DNA from: Robiginitalea myxolifaciens | Lineage (GTDB): Bacteria > Bacteroidota > Bacteroidia > Flavobacteriales > Flavobacteriaceae | Assembly (NCBI RefSeq): GCF_900115205.1 | Contig: NZ_FOYQ01000001.1 | Location: 1,205,240 to 1,269,239 of the forward strand | Length of the DNA: 64,000 nt | Direction: 5' to 3' | In this document: in pieces, positions 45,535 through 54,633 of the stretch | Position numbering within the stretch: position 1 is the stretch's first letter | Layout of the letters: each line of letters starts with the position of its first letter | Translations under genes and position numbers: made by a program | The notes under the pieces: model-generated | Database searches by the model: none | What the model was told of the DNA's origin: nothing | The model's input: the letters and a program-made list of their open reading frames with translations, nothing else

Positions 45535-45676
45535 TTTTGGAATTTCATCGAAATACAATAAAAATCCCCCTTCGCTGTAATGGAAACCGACCTCTTCCGA
45601 CCTAGGATCAGGTGGTATTTCCATTCCCTGGAGAGAACATTAAACCCGTATCTTCACGAAATAAATTCAAAAGCTT

Positions 45677-46012
45677 ATGGCATCTAATTATTACGATCCG
45701 GCAGACCTTAGGAAATTTGGAAATATTACGGAATGGAGTGAAGAACTCGGGACCAAGTTCTTTGAATACTATAATAAGGTATTTGAAGAGGGCGCCCTGA
45801 GTGCCCGTGAGAAGTCGCTGATTGCCCTGGCAGTTGCCCACGTGATTCAATGCCCGTATTGCATTGACGCCTACACCAAGGATGGCCTGCAACGGGGTAT
45901 TACCAAAGAAGAAATGATGGAAGCCGTGCACGCCGGCGCCGCTATAGAGAGCGGGGCCACCCTTGTACACGGGGTCCAGATGATGAATAAGTACAACAAA
46001 CTATCCATGTAA
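45677..46012 (+). CDS. AhpD-like peroxidase-family protein associated with arsenosugar radical SAM
   Basis: A 111-residue carboxymuconolactone decarboxylase/AhpD-family protein. The redox motif is HVIQCPYCIDAYTKDGLQRG (CxxC at about 57-60), followed by ITKEEMMEAVHAGAAIESGATLVHG. It matches the small peroxidase-like family that neighbours the ArsS radical SAM gene in many genomes (known to me as TIGR04169). Its stop codon abuts the arsS start, so the two are translationally coupled. The redox partner and substrate are unknown. Confidence 0.88.
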   Translation: MASNYYDPADLRKFGNITEWSEELGTKFFEYYNKVFEEGALSAREKSLIALAVAHVIQCPYCIDAYTKDGLQRGITKEEMMEAVHAGAAIESGATLVHGVQMMNKYNKLSM

Positions 46013-47068
46013 ATGGCTACAAAATCCCTGAAAGCCCGGCAAAGCGACCTGGCCAGCACCCAAAATCAATTGGATTACCTAGAAGGTGGCCTATTTGCCT
46101 CCGGCGAACTTCCCCGCTTCAAGGATAAACTCGCAGACGCCGGCCTGACCGCGTTAAAACCCAAGGCCCTTGAGATCCTGCAGATCAATCTTGGCTATAT
46201 GTGCAACCAGGTCTGCGCGCACTGCCATGTCGATGCCGGGCCTGATCGCAAGGAAATCATGACCAGGGATACCATGGAACAATGCCTGAAAGTTATCCGC
46301 ACCACCGGTGCGCATACCCTGGACTTAACCGGAGGCGCCCCGGAAATGAATCCGGATTTCCGCTGGTTTGTAACCGAGGCTGCCAAAGCTGGGATTCAGG
46401 ATTTCATCGTCCGGTCTAACCTGACTATAATTCGCGCCAACAAAAAATACCACGACCTGCCGCAGTTTTTTGCCGAACACAATATTCATGTTGTTTCGTC
46501 CATGCCCCATTATACCCGTGGCAAGACCGACCGACAACGCGGGGATGGGGTTTTTGATAAATCCATCCAGGCCCTCAAAGACCTCAACGCAGTAGGCTAT
46601 GGGATGCCCGATTCTTCCCTCCGGCTCGATTTGGTTTATAATCCTTCTGGAGCATTTTTGCCCGGGGATCAGGCCTCGCTGGAACTGGATTTCAAACAAG
46701 CCCTGCGCGAGGACTTCGGAATCGAGTTCCACAACTTATTCGCCATTACCAACCTGCCAATCTCCCGTTTTCTGGAATACCTTATCGCCTCTGAGAACTA
46801 TGAGGATTATATGACAGCGCTGGTGGAAGCCTACAATCCGGAAGCTGTCAAGAATGTCATGTGCACCAACACCTTATCCGTATCCTGGGATGGTTGGCTG
46901 TACGACTGTGACTTCAACCAGATGCTCGACCTTAAAGTAGATACCCCCCTGCGGCATATTACTGACTACAACGAGCAGGTGCTCCAGGATCGGAACATTA
47001 TTATTTCGCAGCATTGCTATGGATGCACGGCTGGTTCTGGAAGTAGCTGTCAGGGCACCGTGGCGTGA
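46013..47068 (+). CDS. arsS: ArsS-type radical SAM protein (arsenosugar biosynthesis family)
   Basis: A 351-residue radical SAM enzyme. The cluster motif is LGYMCNQVCAHCHVDAG (C-x3-C-x2-C, about 62-69), with LDLTGGAPEMNP (GGxP-like SAM contact) and IVRSNLTI after it. The C-terminal half has CTNTLSVSWDGWLYDCDFNQML and the terminal Cys-rich QHCYGCTAGSGSSCQG. This is the family annotated as arsenosugar biosynthesis radical SAM (seleno)protein ArsS (TIGR04167); here Cys occupies the positions and there is no in-frame TGA. ArsS is thought to act after ArsM, which is not present in the window. Confidence 0.88.
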   Translation: MATKSLKARQSDLASTQNQLDYLEGGLFASGELPRFKDKLADAGLTALKPKALEILQINLGYMCNQVCAHCHVDAGPDRKEIMTRDTMEQCLKVIRTTGAHTLDLTGGAPEMNPDFRWFVTEAAKAGIQDFIVRSNLTIIRANKKYHDLPQFFAEHNIHVVSSMPHYTRGKTDRQRGDGVFDKSIQALKDLNAVGYGMPDSSLRLDLVYNPSGAFLPGDQASLELDFKQALREDFGIEFHNLFAITNLPISRFLEYLIASENYEDYMTALVEAYNPEAVKNVMCTNTLSVSWDGWLYDCDFNQMLDLKVDTPLRHITDYNEQVLQDRNIIISQHCYGCTAGSGSSCQGTVA

Positions 47069-47127
47069 TTTAAAGGTCATTTCGAGAAATTCACCCTGTC
47101 GTTTATCCGCTTTTTAAGGGCGTTTAA

Positions 47128-47143
47128 CCGACCGAGCGGTCGG
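47128..47143. promoter_or_regulatory. Operator-like palindrome C1 upstream of tetR
   Basis: CCGAC-CGAGCG-GTCGG within AACCGACCGAGCGGTCGGTC; a further CGGTT follows. It begins 59 bases after the arsS stop and 166 bases before the tetR start. Confidence 0.65.
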
Positions 47144-47255
47144 TCGGTTCTTTCAAAAATCGGGTAGTTCATCGGATATTTTACCGCTTATCGATTCTTT
47201 TGGGAAATTCGCCGGAATGTTCTGAAGGCTTCCTGGCATCGCGGGTTCTTTGTAT

Positions 47256-47271
47256 CAGACCACAAGGTCGG
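47256..47271. promoter_or_regulatory. Operator-like palindrome C2 immediately upstream of tetR
   Basis: CAGAC-CACAAG-GTCGG: one mismatch in the left arm, same 6-base spacer, 22 bases before the tetR ATG and 128 bases after the start of C1. The weaker site lying nearest the gene would fit graded autoregulation. Confidence 0.55.
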
Positions 47272-47293
47272 TTGACCCCAAATCAACAATATC

Positions 47294-47908
47294 ATGGACA
47301 AGAACCTAAAACGTATGGCTACGGTACACCGTATGCAAACCACAGGCCTGGAATTATTCTATAAGCAGGGCTACTACAACACCAGTATTGATGACATCCT
47401 CAAAACCCTGGGAATGTCCAAAGGTGCTTTCTACTACCACTTCCAATCCAAGGAGGAATTCTTTATCAGTATTGTGCAGCAACTGGTTTTCCGAAAGGTG
47501 TACAGCATGATGATCGAACCTATAGAAGATCAGAACAACCCATTCCACGCTATCGAAACCTGTCTGGACGATGCGCTGCAAACTGCTGAATTCAACGAGA
47601 TGGATTACGGTTTTGTACTGGCGAACTTTATGAATGAGTTCAACGGAAGGAACGAAAAGATCATGAAATTCCTGATGGATACCTGTAAGGTGTGGGAAGT
47701 AAATATTGTTACCGCGCTCCAAAGAGGTAAAACCGATGGTTTTGTTGAGCGCCATGTAAATAGTGAAGGTGTAGCACAGTACATTATTTCCTCCTATTTC
47801 GGGATCCGTACGCTAATGGTTAATGGAAACTGTAAGATTCTGAGGTACAATTACATTCAACAAATGCGGAATTACTTCCGCTCCCTGTCTCCTGTAGTTA
47901 TTGCCTAA
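47294..47908 (+). CDS. TetR/AcrR-family transcriptional regulator
   Basis: A 204-residue one-component regulator. The N-terminal helix-turn-helix domain is TTGLELFYKQGYYNTSIDDILKTLGMSKGAFYYHFQSKEEFFISIV (about 16-60), the classic TetR pattern. The C-terminal ligand/dimer domain (about 65-200) is helical and not of a class I can name. Two palindromes with TetR-like geometry precede it and the same sites precede the patatin gene, so it is probably autoregulated and controls that lipase. The inducer is unknown; a lipid or acyl-CoA is a guess. Its 3' end overlaps the convergent GT9 gene by 11 bases. Confidence 0.93.
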   Translation: MDKNLKRMATVHRMQTTGLELFYKQGYYNTSIDDILKTLGMSKGAFYYHFQSKEEFFISIVQQLVFRKVYSMMIEPIEDQNNPFHAIETCLDDALQTAEFNEMDYGFVLANFMNEFNGRNEKIMKFLMDTCKVWEVNIVTALQRGKTDGFVERHVNSEGVAQYIISSYFGIRTLMVNGNCKILRYNYIQQMRNYFRSLSPVVIA

Positions 47909-48938
47909 GGAGTTCGGCAACTTTCCCAGCAATCTGTGCGGGATTAACACTCGCAATGGCCTGCTCGTACCCCTCTGGGTAGGTATTGCCGTAGACCGAT
48001 GTCGGAACCAGGGGGAATTGCTCCCGATCTGCGGTTAGGGAGTTGGAGTCGGGCTGTCCAAAAGGGGCAAATCCAGCATAGGGATGGGTAACGCCCCAGA
48101 CAGAGACTACCGGAACCCCGAACATAGCTGCCAAATGTCCATTTCCGCTATCCATAGAGATCATCAGCTCGAGGTTGGAAATAACGGCCAGTTCCTCCGA
48201 CATTGAAAACCGTCCGGCCATGGACTGGACATTCGGATACTGGGATTCCCATCGGGAAAATAAATCGGTTTCCTTCTTCCCTCCTCCAAACAACAAGATG
48301 TTGCAATCGGCTTTCCCGGAAAGTAGCCCCAGGAGCTCTTCGACAAGGGCCGGGGGATAACTCTTGCCCGCATGGGCAGCAAAGGGTGCCAGGCCAATGA
48401 GTTTTGCTTCCTCAGCACCGAGGTTTATCCCTTCCGGTAAACTACGCGCCGGCAATACATCTGAAGCTTCCACCTGCAGTGAATACCCCAATTTTCTAAA
48501 TACCTCTGCCGAACGTTCGTGCCCGCTCATTAGGGGGGCAAATACTTTATTTTCCTCCCGGGTAAGTGCCGCTTTTTCGGCCCGGCCTTTATCCAAATGC
48601 CTCCAGGGGGTGAGCCAGCTTCCGGGCATGACCCGCAATAACTTCGTGCGCAATACATTGTGGAGATCGGCTACCGCTGCGGGATTTGTTCTAAAAATCT
48701 GGAATCCAAGGCTAAATAATCGCGGCAAACCAGAGTTTCCATTTTCGGATTCAAGGGGAATAACCCTGACTCCGGGTATGGCAGCAATAACCGGAAGAAA
48801 TCGTCCTTTGGTTACAAAAATGAGGTTTAGGTGGGGGTGTGTCCTTTTCAGGGCGAGTAATACCGGGACGCACATAGCCACATCCCCCAGGGCGGAAAAG
48901 CGAAGGACAACGAGCGTTTTGTCACTGGGTTTTGCCAC
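47898..48938 (-). CDS. Glycosyltransferase family 9 protein (heptosyltransferase-like)
   Basis: A 346-residue GT-B enzyme. VVLRFSALGDVAMCVPVLLALKRTHP at the N-terminus, IGLAPFAAHAGKSYP (about 185-200), MAGRFSMSEELAVISNLELMISMDSGNGHLAAMFGVPVVSVWG (about 240-285) are the family hallmarks (ADP-heptose:LPS heptosyltransferase type). It probably adds a sugar to the LPS core on the cytoplasmic side. Overlaps the DUF4254 gene by 17 bases. Confidence 0.9.
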   Translation of the reverse strand: MAKPSDKTLVVLRFSALGDVAMCVPVLLALKRTHPHLNLIFVTKGRFLPVIAAIPGVRVIPLESENGNSGLPRLFSLGFQIFRTNPAAVADLHNVLRTKLLRVMPGSWLTPWRHLDKGRAEKAALTREENKVFAPLMSGHERSAEVFRKLGYSLQVEASDVLPARSLPEGINLGAEEAKLIGLAPFAAHAGKSYPPALVEELLGLLSGKADCNILLFGGGKKETDLFSRWESQYPNVQSMAGRFSMSEELAVISNLELMISMDSGNGHLAAMFGVPVVSVWGVTHPYAGFAPFGQPDSNSLTADREQFPLVPTSVYGNTYPEGYEQAIASVNPAQIAGKVAELLRQ

Positions 48939-49527
48939 GCAGGACCGGGTTTAACTCGTCGTCGTTGTACATTTTCATTTGCTTGTAGACCTTCATATAC
49001 TTACGGCCCGCCGCAATATCTGCCAATAACTGATCAATGGCAGAAGATAAATCGTTGCGCTGCTCGAGGAGTACATTGAGCTTCTGACTGCACTCGGCCC
49101 GGTGTTTCTCGGAGGCGTCCTCGCGGTTTGCCTCCTCCTCCATGTGGTAAATTTTAAGAGCCAGGATGGATAAGCGATCCACAGCCCAGGCCGGACTTTC
49201 GGTATTGATCGTAGCATCGGCCAACACGCGAACCGTCTTGTATTTGTCCAGGAAGTAACTATCGATGTATTCTACCAAATCGGTGCGCTCCTGATTGCTG
49301 GCATCGATCTTCCGCTTGAGCTCCAGGGCTGCGCCCGGCTCAATTTCCGGGTCCCGGATCAGATCTTCGTAGTGCCATTGAACGGTATCGATCCAGTTCT
49401 TTCGAAATAACAAGTGGTCAATCCCGCCGGAATCATAGGGATTAACCATAGGTTGGTCTACCCGGTCTTCGATGTGGTACTTCTCGATGGCCTCTTGAAA
49501 AACTGAATTCGCATTTGCGCTGAACAT
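48922..49527 (-). CDS. DUF4254 protein
   Basis: A 201-residue soluble, helix-rich protein (NWIDTVQWHYEDLIRDPEIEPGAALELKRKIDASNQERTDLVEYIDSYFLDKYK, about 45-100) that fits DUF4254, a Bacteroidota family usually found beside a GT9 gene. Function unknown; the linkage suggests a part in LPS core assembly. The start MFSANANSV at 49527 follows the family pattern; the frame runs six residues further upstream. Confidence 0.85.
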   Translation of the reverse strand: MFSANANSVFQEAIEKYHIEDRVDQPMVNPYDSGGIDHLLFRKNWIDTVQWHYEDLIRDPEIEPGAALELKRKIDASNQERTDLVEYIDSYFLDKYKTVRVLADATINTESPAWAVDRLSILALKIYHMEEEANREDASEKHRAECSQKLNVLLEQRNDLSSAIDQLLADIAAGRKYMKVYKQMKMYNDDELNPVLRGKTQ

Positions 49528-49554
49528 GGCGGTAATTTTGGGCAAAGATACCGC

Positions 49555-50493
49555 TTATTTAAGAATCGCATCGGCCATAAAAACTCCCAGCATCAGGGCA
49601 ATCACAGACCAAAGCAAAAGGTCCCGAAGCCAGACCTTTCGAACCGTTTCCAAATACCGGGACATGAAAATCGCTGCTGGGAAAAAGACAAACAACAGCC
49701 CCGCACCTTCCCAGGGCCGCCAAAAGAGTCCCAGAACGGCCGATAGCAATAAACATACACTTATCAGGCGCAAACTCAGCATGCGTCCGGAGCCTGTATT
49801 GCGCATTTTTAAAAAAGAAAGGAGCATACTTACCAGAACTAAAAGCATAAATCCTCCCTGGCGGAAGGCGGTCTGCTTCCAGTCCGGCAAGGTCCAGAAG
49901 CGCAACTCACTGAAGTCGTAAGTATTCCAGAGGGCCGCGAAGTCGCCAGTAAGCACAGATACGCCCAACCCTATCAGGACAAAAGTTATGATCGCTGCAA
50001 AAGGAACCAGCCAGTTTCGGATTTCTTTGGGCTCATAAAAGTAGAGGTATACCATGGGTAGTGGCAAGAGCACCAGGGTCCAGTTCACAAAAAGGCTGGA
50101 TACTAAAATCCACAGGGTAGCGTCAAAGACCTTGGCGGGAATCCCACGCAAGGAGTGCATACTGATCAGGCGCCTGAGCGCAAGCAAACAAAAGAATAGT
50201 GCTACCAGGGCTCCTGAATCCCTCAGGACTTCTGAAAACAGGGCAAAATAGAGCACAAAGAAGAGCTGCGCATAGCTGTGCGCAGCCGTAAGCTGGTTGC
50301 GTTGCACCACAAAATTCATCAGCAACACGGAAAGTAGCAGCAGCGCCAGGGTCAGAAAAAGAAGGGGTAAGTTCTGAAGGCTGAAAGAATCGGGATCCCA
50401 CCACCAATTACTCAGCAGGAAGAGCACAGCCAAAAAGGAAAGAACGAGGACCGTATTAATGGGTTTGGTTTTGCCAAAAACGCTTGATATCAT
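49555..50493 (-). CDS. DUF6427 multi-pass membrane protein
   Basis: A 312-residue protein with about nine or ten hydrophobic helices evenly spread from residue 14 to 310 and very short loops. The N-terminus MISSVFGKTKPINTVLVLSFLAVLFLLSNW is typical of DUF6427 in flavobacteria. No enzymatic motif seen. It is divergent from the DUF6341 gene, and the two small families are usually neighbours in this group (recalled, not tested). Confidence 0.8.
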   Translation of the reverse strand: MISSVFGKTKPINTVLVLSFLAVLFLLSNWWWDPDSFSLQNLPLLFLTLALLLLSVLLMNFVVQRNQLTAAHSYAQLFFVLYFALFSEVLRDSGALVALFFCLLALRRLISMHSLRGIPAKVFDATLWILVSSLFVNWTLVLLPLPMVYLYFYEPKEIRNWLVPFAAIITFVLIGLGVSVLTGDFAALWNTYDFSELRFWTLPDWKQTAFRQGGFMLLVLVSMLLSFLKMRNTGSGRMLSLRLISVCLLLSAVLGLFWRPWEGAGLLFVFFPAAIFMSRYLETVRKVWLRDLLLWSVIALMLGVFMADAILK

Positions 50494-50532
50494 CGCCGGT
50501 TTTCCTATCTTTGTCTGGTAAATATAGGTACA

Positions 50533-50754
50533 ATGAGAGCTTTTTTTGAGGGGATCGAGGATTTATTCGTAAACGGACTTTTCTGGCCTTACGATGTACT
50601 TCGCGGAATGGACAACTGGTGGTTAGCGAATTCCGTTAGTTGGATCTTCGTTGTAATTGGGATGGTAGCCATGGTTTACTGGCTGCGTCAGTTGCGCATC
50701 TTCGATGCTAACGGTGAAGAAGATTACACCATTAGCTCCCACTCTTACCTATAG
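50533..50754 (+). CDS. DUF6341 small membrane protein
   Basis: A 73-residue protein with one central membrane helix (about 33-52, SVSWIFVVIGMVAMVYWLRQL), an aromatic N-terminal half (FEGIEDLFVNGLFWPYDVLRGMDNWW) and an acidic C-terminal tail. Fits DUF6341. Function unknown. Its 3' end overlaps the convergent purD gene by 6 bases. Confidence 0.85.
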   Translation: MRAFFEGIEDLFVNGLFWPYDVLRGMDNWWLANSVSWIFVVIGMVAMVYWLRQLRIFDANGEEDYTISSHSYL

Positions 50755-52020
50755 GTCAAAGCCGATATCTTTCCGATAGTTGGCCTTTTCAAAATCCAGA
50801 CTTGCTACCCCGTTATAGGCAGTTTGCAGGGCTTTCCTGAAGTCGCTGCCCAAGCCTGTTACGGCCAGGACACGCCCACCGCTTGTCTGCACTTCACTGC
50901 CTTGTTGTCGGGTACCGGCATGAAAAACCAGGGCTTCCCTTGCTGAGGTTAAGCCGGATATCGCGTAGCCTTTATCATAACTTTCGGGATATCCCCCGGA
51001 TACCATGACCACAGTAGCTGCGGCCTCCTGGCGGATTTTCAGTTCCACATCCGATAAGGTTCCATTAGCCGTTGCCTGCAAGACTTCGACCAGGTCCGAA
51101 GCAATCCTGGGGATAACCGCTTCGGTTTCCGGATCCCCCATCCTTACATTGTATTCAATAACGTAGGGGTCGTACCCTACCTTGATCAGGCCAATAAAAA
51201 TAAACCCGACATAAGGAATACTATCCTGCTTCAGGCCTTCAATGGTGGGCTTAATGATCCTTGACTCGATCTTTTCCATGAAGCCAGTATCTGCAAAAGG
51301 AACCGGGGAAACTGCGCCCATTCCTCCTGTATTTAACCCTGTATCGCCTTCTCCAATCCGCTTGTAATCCTTAGCAGTTGGTAATACTTTATAAGATATT
51401 CCGTCGGTTAGTACAAAACAACTCAGTTCAATCCCGGAGAGAAATTCTTCGATTACCACCCGGGCACTGGCTGCCCCAAACTTAGCTTCTACCAACATCT
51501 CCTTGAGAGCGGCTTGCGCTTCTAGTTTGTCCTCGATGATCAGAACGCCTTTTCCTGCTGCTAATCCATCTGCCTTGAGCACATAGGGTGGTTTTAGCGT
51601 TTCCAAAAAGTCAAAAGCCTCCTGAAGATCGTCCGCTCCAAAACTCTTATAGGCAGCTGTCGGAATCCCGTGACGCATCATAAACTCCTTGGCGAATTCC
51701 TTGCTCCCTTCCAGGCGGGCGCCTTCCTGAGCCGGGCCTATAACAGGGACTTCTTTCAGGGCTGCGTCTGCGAGAAAATAATCGTGAATCCCTTCTACCA
51801 GCGGCACCTCCGGCCCTACCAGTACCAGGTCGATTCCATGCTCCAGTACGGCCTCGCCAATGGCGGCAAAATCGCTGACCCCCAAATCCAGATTCGTGCC
51901 CACGGCGGCGGTCCCGGCGTTTCCGGGTGCGATATATAAATTATCTAAAAGCGGACTTTGGCTGATTTTCCAGGCCAGGGCGTGTTCCCGGCCTCCAGAA
52001 CCCAATACCAGTATGTTCAT
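50749..52020 (-). CDS. purD: Phosphoribosylamine-glycine ligase
   Basis: A 423-residue ATP-grasp enzyme of purine synthesis that joins glycine to 5-phosphoribosylamine. MNILVLGSGGREHALAWKI at the N-terminus, VLVGPEVPLVEGI, YVLKADGLAAGKGVLI (about 130-145) and the YNVRMGDPETEAVIPRI motif (about 285-300) are all present. I chose ATG 52020; an upstream start at 52038 adds six residues before the conserved beginning. Confidence 0.97.
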   Translation of the reverse strand: MNILVLGSGGREHALAWKISQSPLLDNLYIAPGNAGTAAVGTNLDLGVSDFAAIGEAVLEHGIDLVLVGPEVPLVEGIHDYFLADAALKEVPVIGPAQEGARLEGSKEFAKEFMMRHGIPTAAYKSFGADDLQEAFDFLETLKPPYVLKADGLAAGKGVLIIEDKLEAQAALKEMLVEAKFGAASARVVIEEFLSGIELSCFVLTDGISYKVLPTAKDYKRIGEGDTGLNTGGMGAVSPVPFADTGFMEKIESRIIKPTIEGLKQDSIPYVGFIFIGLIKVGYDPYVIEYNVRMGDPETEAVIPRIASDLVEVLQATANGTLSDVELKIRQEAAATVVMVSGGYPESYDKGYAISGLTSAREALVFHAGTRQQGSEVQTSGGRVLAVTGLGSDFRKALQTAYNGVASLDFEKANYRKDIGFDL

Positions 52021-52044
52021 CGAGATGGTTTTGGGCAAAAATAA

Positions 52045-52080
52045 TGGCCCCGATCGGGATAACCGAGCGGGGCCGTATCT
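52045..52080 (-). terminator. Terminator between the UXS gene and purD
   Basis: GGCCCCG (52046-52052) pairs with CGGGGCC (52068-52074); T-rich tracts lie on both sides, so it can end the minus-strand exopolysaccharide transcript. Confidence 0.75.
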
Positions 52081-52123
52081 TTTTTAAGTGGTCTTCCGGC
52101 AAAGGTCTCCAGGAATGCTACAC

Positions 52124-53110
52124 TTAGTATCGGTTTCGGTCCGAAAAGTCGCGGTGTTCCTTTTTATCGAGATCCTCCCGGGAAAGCGATTTAAAGTAAT
52201 CAAAGGTTTTGCGCATACCTTCCTCCCGTCCAACTTTCGGTTCCCATCCCAGGATTTCCTTGGCCTTGGTAATGTCGGGCTGACGCTGCATGGGATCGTC
52301 CTTGGGCAGGGGCTTAAATACAATCTTTTGGTCCGTCCCAGTGAGTTTAATGATCTCCTCTGCAAATTCCAGGATAGAGATTTCATGGGGGTTCCCAATA
52401 TTCACCGGCAATTCATAATCCGAGAGCAACAGGCGATAAATACCCTCAACCTGATCGTCGACAAAACAGAATGATCGGGTTTGCGAACCATCGCCAAAAA
52501 CGGTCAGGTCTTCCCCGCGCAGGGCTTGTCCCATGAAGGCAGGAATTACGCGGCCATCGTTCAGGCGCATCCGGGGTCCATAAGTATTGAATATCCGAAC
52601 AATTCGGGTTTCCAAACCGTGGAAGCGGTTGTACGCCATGGTAATGGACTCCTGGAAACGCTTAGCCTCATCGTAAACGCCACGGGGGCCAATAGTATTC
52701 ACATTCCCGTAGTACTCTTCGGTCTGCGGGTGCACCAGGGGATCGCCATATACTTCCGAAGTGGAAGCAATCAGGATCCTCGCTTTCTTTTCCTTGGCCA
52801 ATCCAAGCAGGTTATGCGTGCCCAGGGCACCTACCTTCAGCGTTTGGATCGGAATCTTTAAGTAGTCGATCGGGCTGGCCGGGCTTGCAAAGTGCAGGAT
52901 ATAATCCAGCTTCCCCGGCACGGTAACGAACTTGGTTACATCGTGGTGGTAAAATTCGAAATGCTCCTCCTTAAAGAGGTGTTCGATATTCTTCAGGTCG
53001 CCGGTGATCAGGTTATCCATTGCGATAACGTGATATCCCTCTGCCATAAATCGATCACACAGGTGGGAGCCTAAAAACCCCGCTGCTCCGGTTATTAAAA
53101 TTCGTTTCAC
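52124..53110 (-). CDS. UDP-glucuronate decarboxylase (UDP-xylose synthase)
   Basis: A 328-residue extended SDR. The NAD fold is [29 protein letters not shown] (about 5-33), the catalytic YxxxK is in YDEAKRFQE (about 146-150), and [24 protein letters not shown] is typical of UXS. It converts UDP-glucuronate to UDP-xylose. It lies directly downstream of the UDP-glucose dehydrogenase gene, which supplies its substrate. Confidence 0.93.
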   Translation of the reverse strand: MKRILITGAAGFLGSHLCDRFMAEGYHVIAMDNLITGDLKNIEHLFKEEHFEFYHHDVTKFVTVPGKLDYILHFASPASPIDYLKIPIQTLKVGALGTHNLLGLAKEKKARILIASTSEVYGDPLVHPQTEEYYGNVNTIGPRGVYDEAKRFQESITMAYNRFHGLETRIVRIFNTYGPRMRLNDGRVIPAFMGQALRGEDLTVFGDGSQTRSFCFVDDQVEGIYRLLLSDYELPVNIGNPHEISILEFAEEIIKLTGTDQKIVFKPLPKDDPMQRQPDITKAKEILGWEPKVGREEGMRKTFDYFKSLSREDLDKKEHRDFSDRNRY

Positions 53111-53151
53111 TTCGGGTCTGTTAAAAAGCGGTTGCTAATGATACGTTTGGC

Positions 53152-54453
53152 CTATCCTCGGCCAATGGATTCGTAATGGAATCCGAGTTCTTTCATCTCA
53201 CTCAGGTCGTAGAGATTCCGGCCGTCGAAAATGACGGGTTCCTTAAGCAGCTCCTTGATCATGGTGAAATTGGGATTTCTGAAAACCCCCCATTCGGTAC
53301 AGATTACCAGGGCGTCGGCATCCTCCAGAGCCCCGTACATTCCAGGGGCAAAAGTGATGGAGTCCCCGAGTTTCCGCTGGACATTTTCCATAGCCTCCGG
53401 GTCAAAGGCAGTAACCTCAGCACCGGCCTTGAGCAACTCATCGATGATATACAGGGACGGCGCCTCGCGGATATCGTCGGTTTCCGGCTTAAAGGCCAGC
53501 CCCCAAAGTCCGATACGTTTTCCTTTTAAATCCCCGCCAAAGAACTTCTCTATCTTAGGGATGAGCGCAGTTTTCTGTTTTTGGTTTACCTGGATAACGG
53601 AATCCAGGATCTTGAAATCGTAACCGGTATCCTTCCCTGATTTATGCAGGGCCTTAACGTCTTTTGGAAAGCAGGATCCTCCGTATCCAATTCCTGGGAA
53701 AAGGAATCTTTTCCCGATTCGGGAATCCGTTCCCATTCCGATACGCACCTTGTCCACATCGGCCCCTACACGCTCGCAGAAATTCGCGATTTCATTCATG
53801 AAGGTAATCTTGGTGGCCAAAAATGAATTGGCCGCATACTTGGTGAGCTCCGCCGATTTTTCATCCATGATGATTACCGGGTTTCCGGAACGCACAAAGG
53901 GCTTATAGAGTTTCTGCATCATCTCCGTGGCGCGCTGCGAGCTGGAACCTACAACAATACGCTCCGGCTTCAGGAAATCGTCAACAGCAAAACCTTCCCG
54001 AAGGAATTCCGGGTTTGAAACCACGTCAAAGTCGGACTTGGCGTTCTTGGCAATAGCCGCGTGTACTTTATCTGAAGTACCCACAGGGACGGTACTTTTA
54101 TCTACGATTACTTTGTAGTCCTTAATAAGCCTTCCGATGTCGTCTGCGACGCCTAAGACGTATTTCAGGTCGGCAGAGCCATCCTCATCTTCCGGGGTAG
54201 GCAGTGCCAAAAAGATAATGTCGCCATGATCCAGGCCTTCTTCGAGGGAAGTGGTAAAGGTCAGGCGGCCCGCTGAGATGTTACGCTCAAAAAGCACATC
54301 GAGATGCGGCTCATAAATGGGCACCTCGCCCGCTTGCATACGTCGGACTTTTTCCGCGTCAATGTCGACACAGACTACTTCGTTCCCGGTCTCGGCGAGA
54401 CAGGTACCGGTCACAAGACCTACATAGCCAGTTCCTATAACGGATACTTTCAT
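53152..54453 (-). CDS. ugd: UDP-glucose 6-dehydrogenase
   Basis: A 433-residue NAD-dependent enzyme. Rossmann start MKVSVIGTGYVGLVTGTCLAETG, VVDKSTVPVGT, NPEFLREGFAVDDFLKPERIVVG, the catalytic Cys in GIGYGGSCFPKDVKAL (about 258) and WGLAFKPETDDIREAPS. It oxidises UDP-glucose to UDP-glucuronate. I start it at ATG 54453; the longer frame adds a 24-residue extension absent from the family. Confidence 0.97.
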   Translation of the reverse strand: MKVSVIGTGYVGLVTGTCLAETGNEVVCVDIDAEKVRRMQAGEVPIYEPHLDVLFERNISAGRLTFTTSLEEGLDHGDIIFLALPTPEDEDGSADLKYVLGVADDIGRLIKDYKVIVDKSTVPVGTSDKVHAAIAKNAKSDFDVVSNPEFLREGFAVDDFLKPERIVVGSSSQRATEMMQKLYKPFVRSGNPVIIMDEKSAELTKYAANSFLATKITFMNEIANFCERVGADVDKVRIGMGTDSRIGKRFLFPGIGYGGSCFPKDVKALHKSGKDTGYDFKILDSVIQVNQKQKTALIPKIEKFFGGDLKGKRIGLWGLAFKPETDDIREAPSLYIIDELLKAGAEVTAFDPEAMENVQRKLGDSITFAPGMYGALEDADALVICTEWGVFRNPNFTMIKELLKEPVIFDGRNLYDLSEMKELGFHYESIGRG

Positions 54454-54633
54454 GAATTCTATAAGATTTAATGGGTATTGGGTATTTCCGGGGCCAATAT
54501 TAGGAATAGCCCTACACCCGACCAATTGTTTTGGATTAAAAACACCTTTCTAGGTTTAATGAAACGCAAACAGTGCCAAAATTGATATGCCGGCCAAAAA
54601 CTAATTGACTTTCCCCCTGAGCCTTGCACGTCC

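Noticed and set aside
45677-46012. Annotation as AhpD alkylhydroperoxidase
   Set aside because: Only the CxxC and core fold are shared; the coupling to arsS points to the ArsS-associated peroxidase-like family.
47030-47080. Possible selenocysteine readthrough in the ArsS-type protein
   Set aside because: The terminal Cys positions are encoded by Cys codons and the TGA comes after the conserved GSSCQG ending, so it is an ordinary stop.
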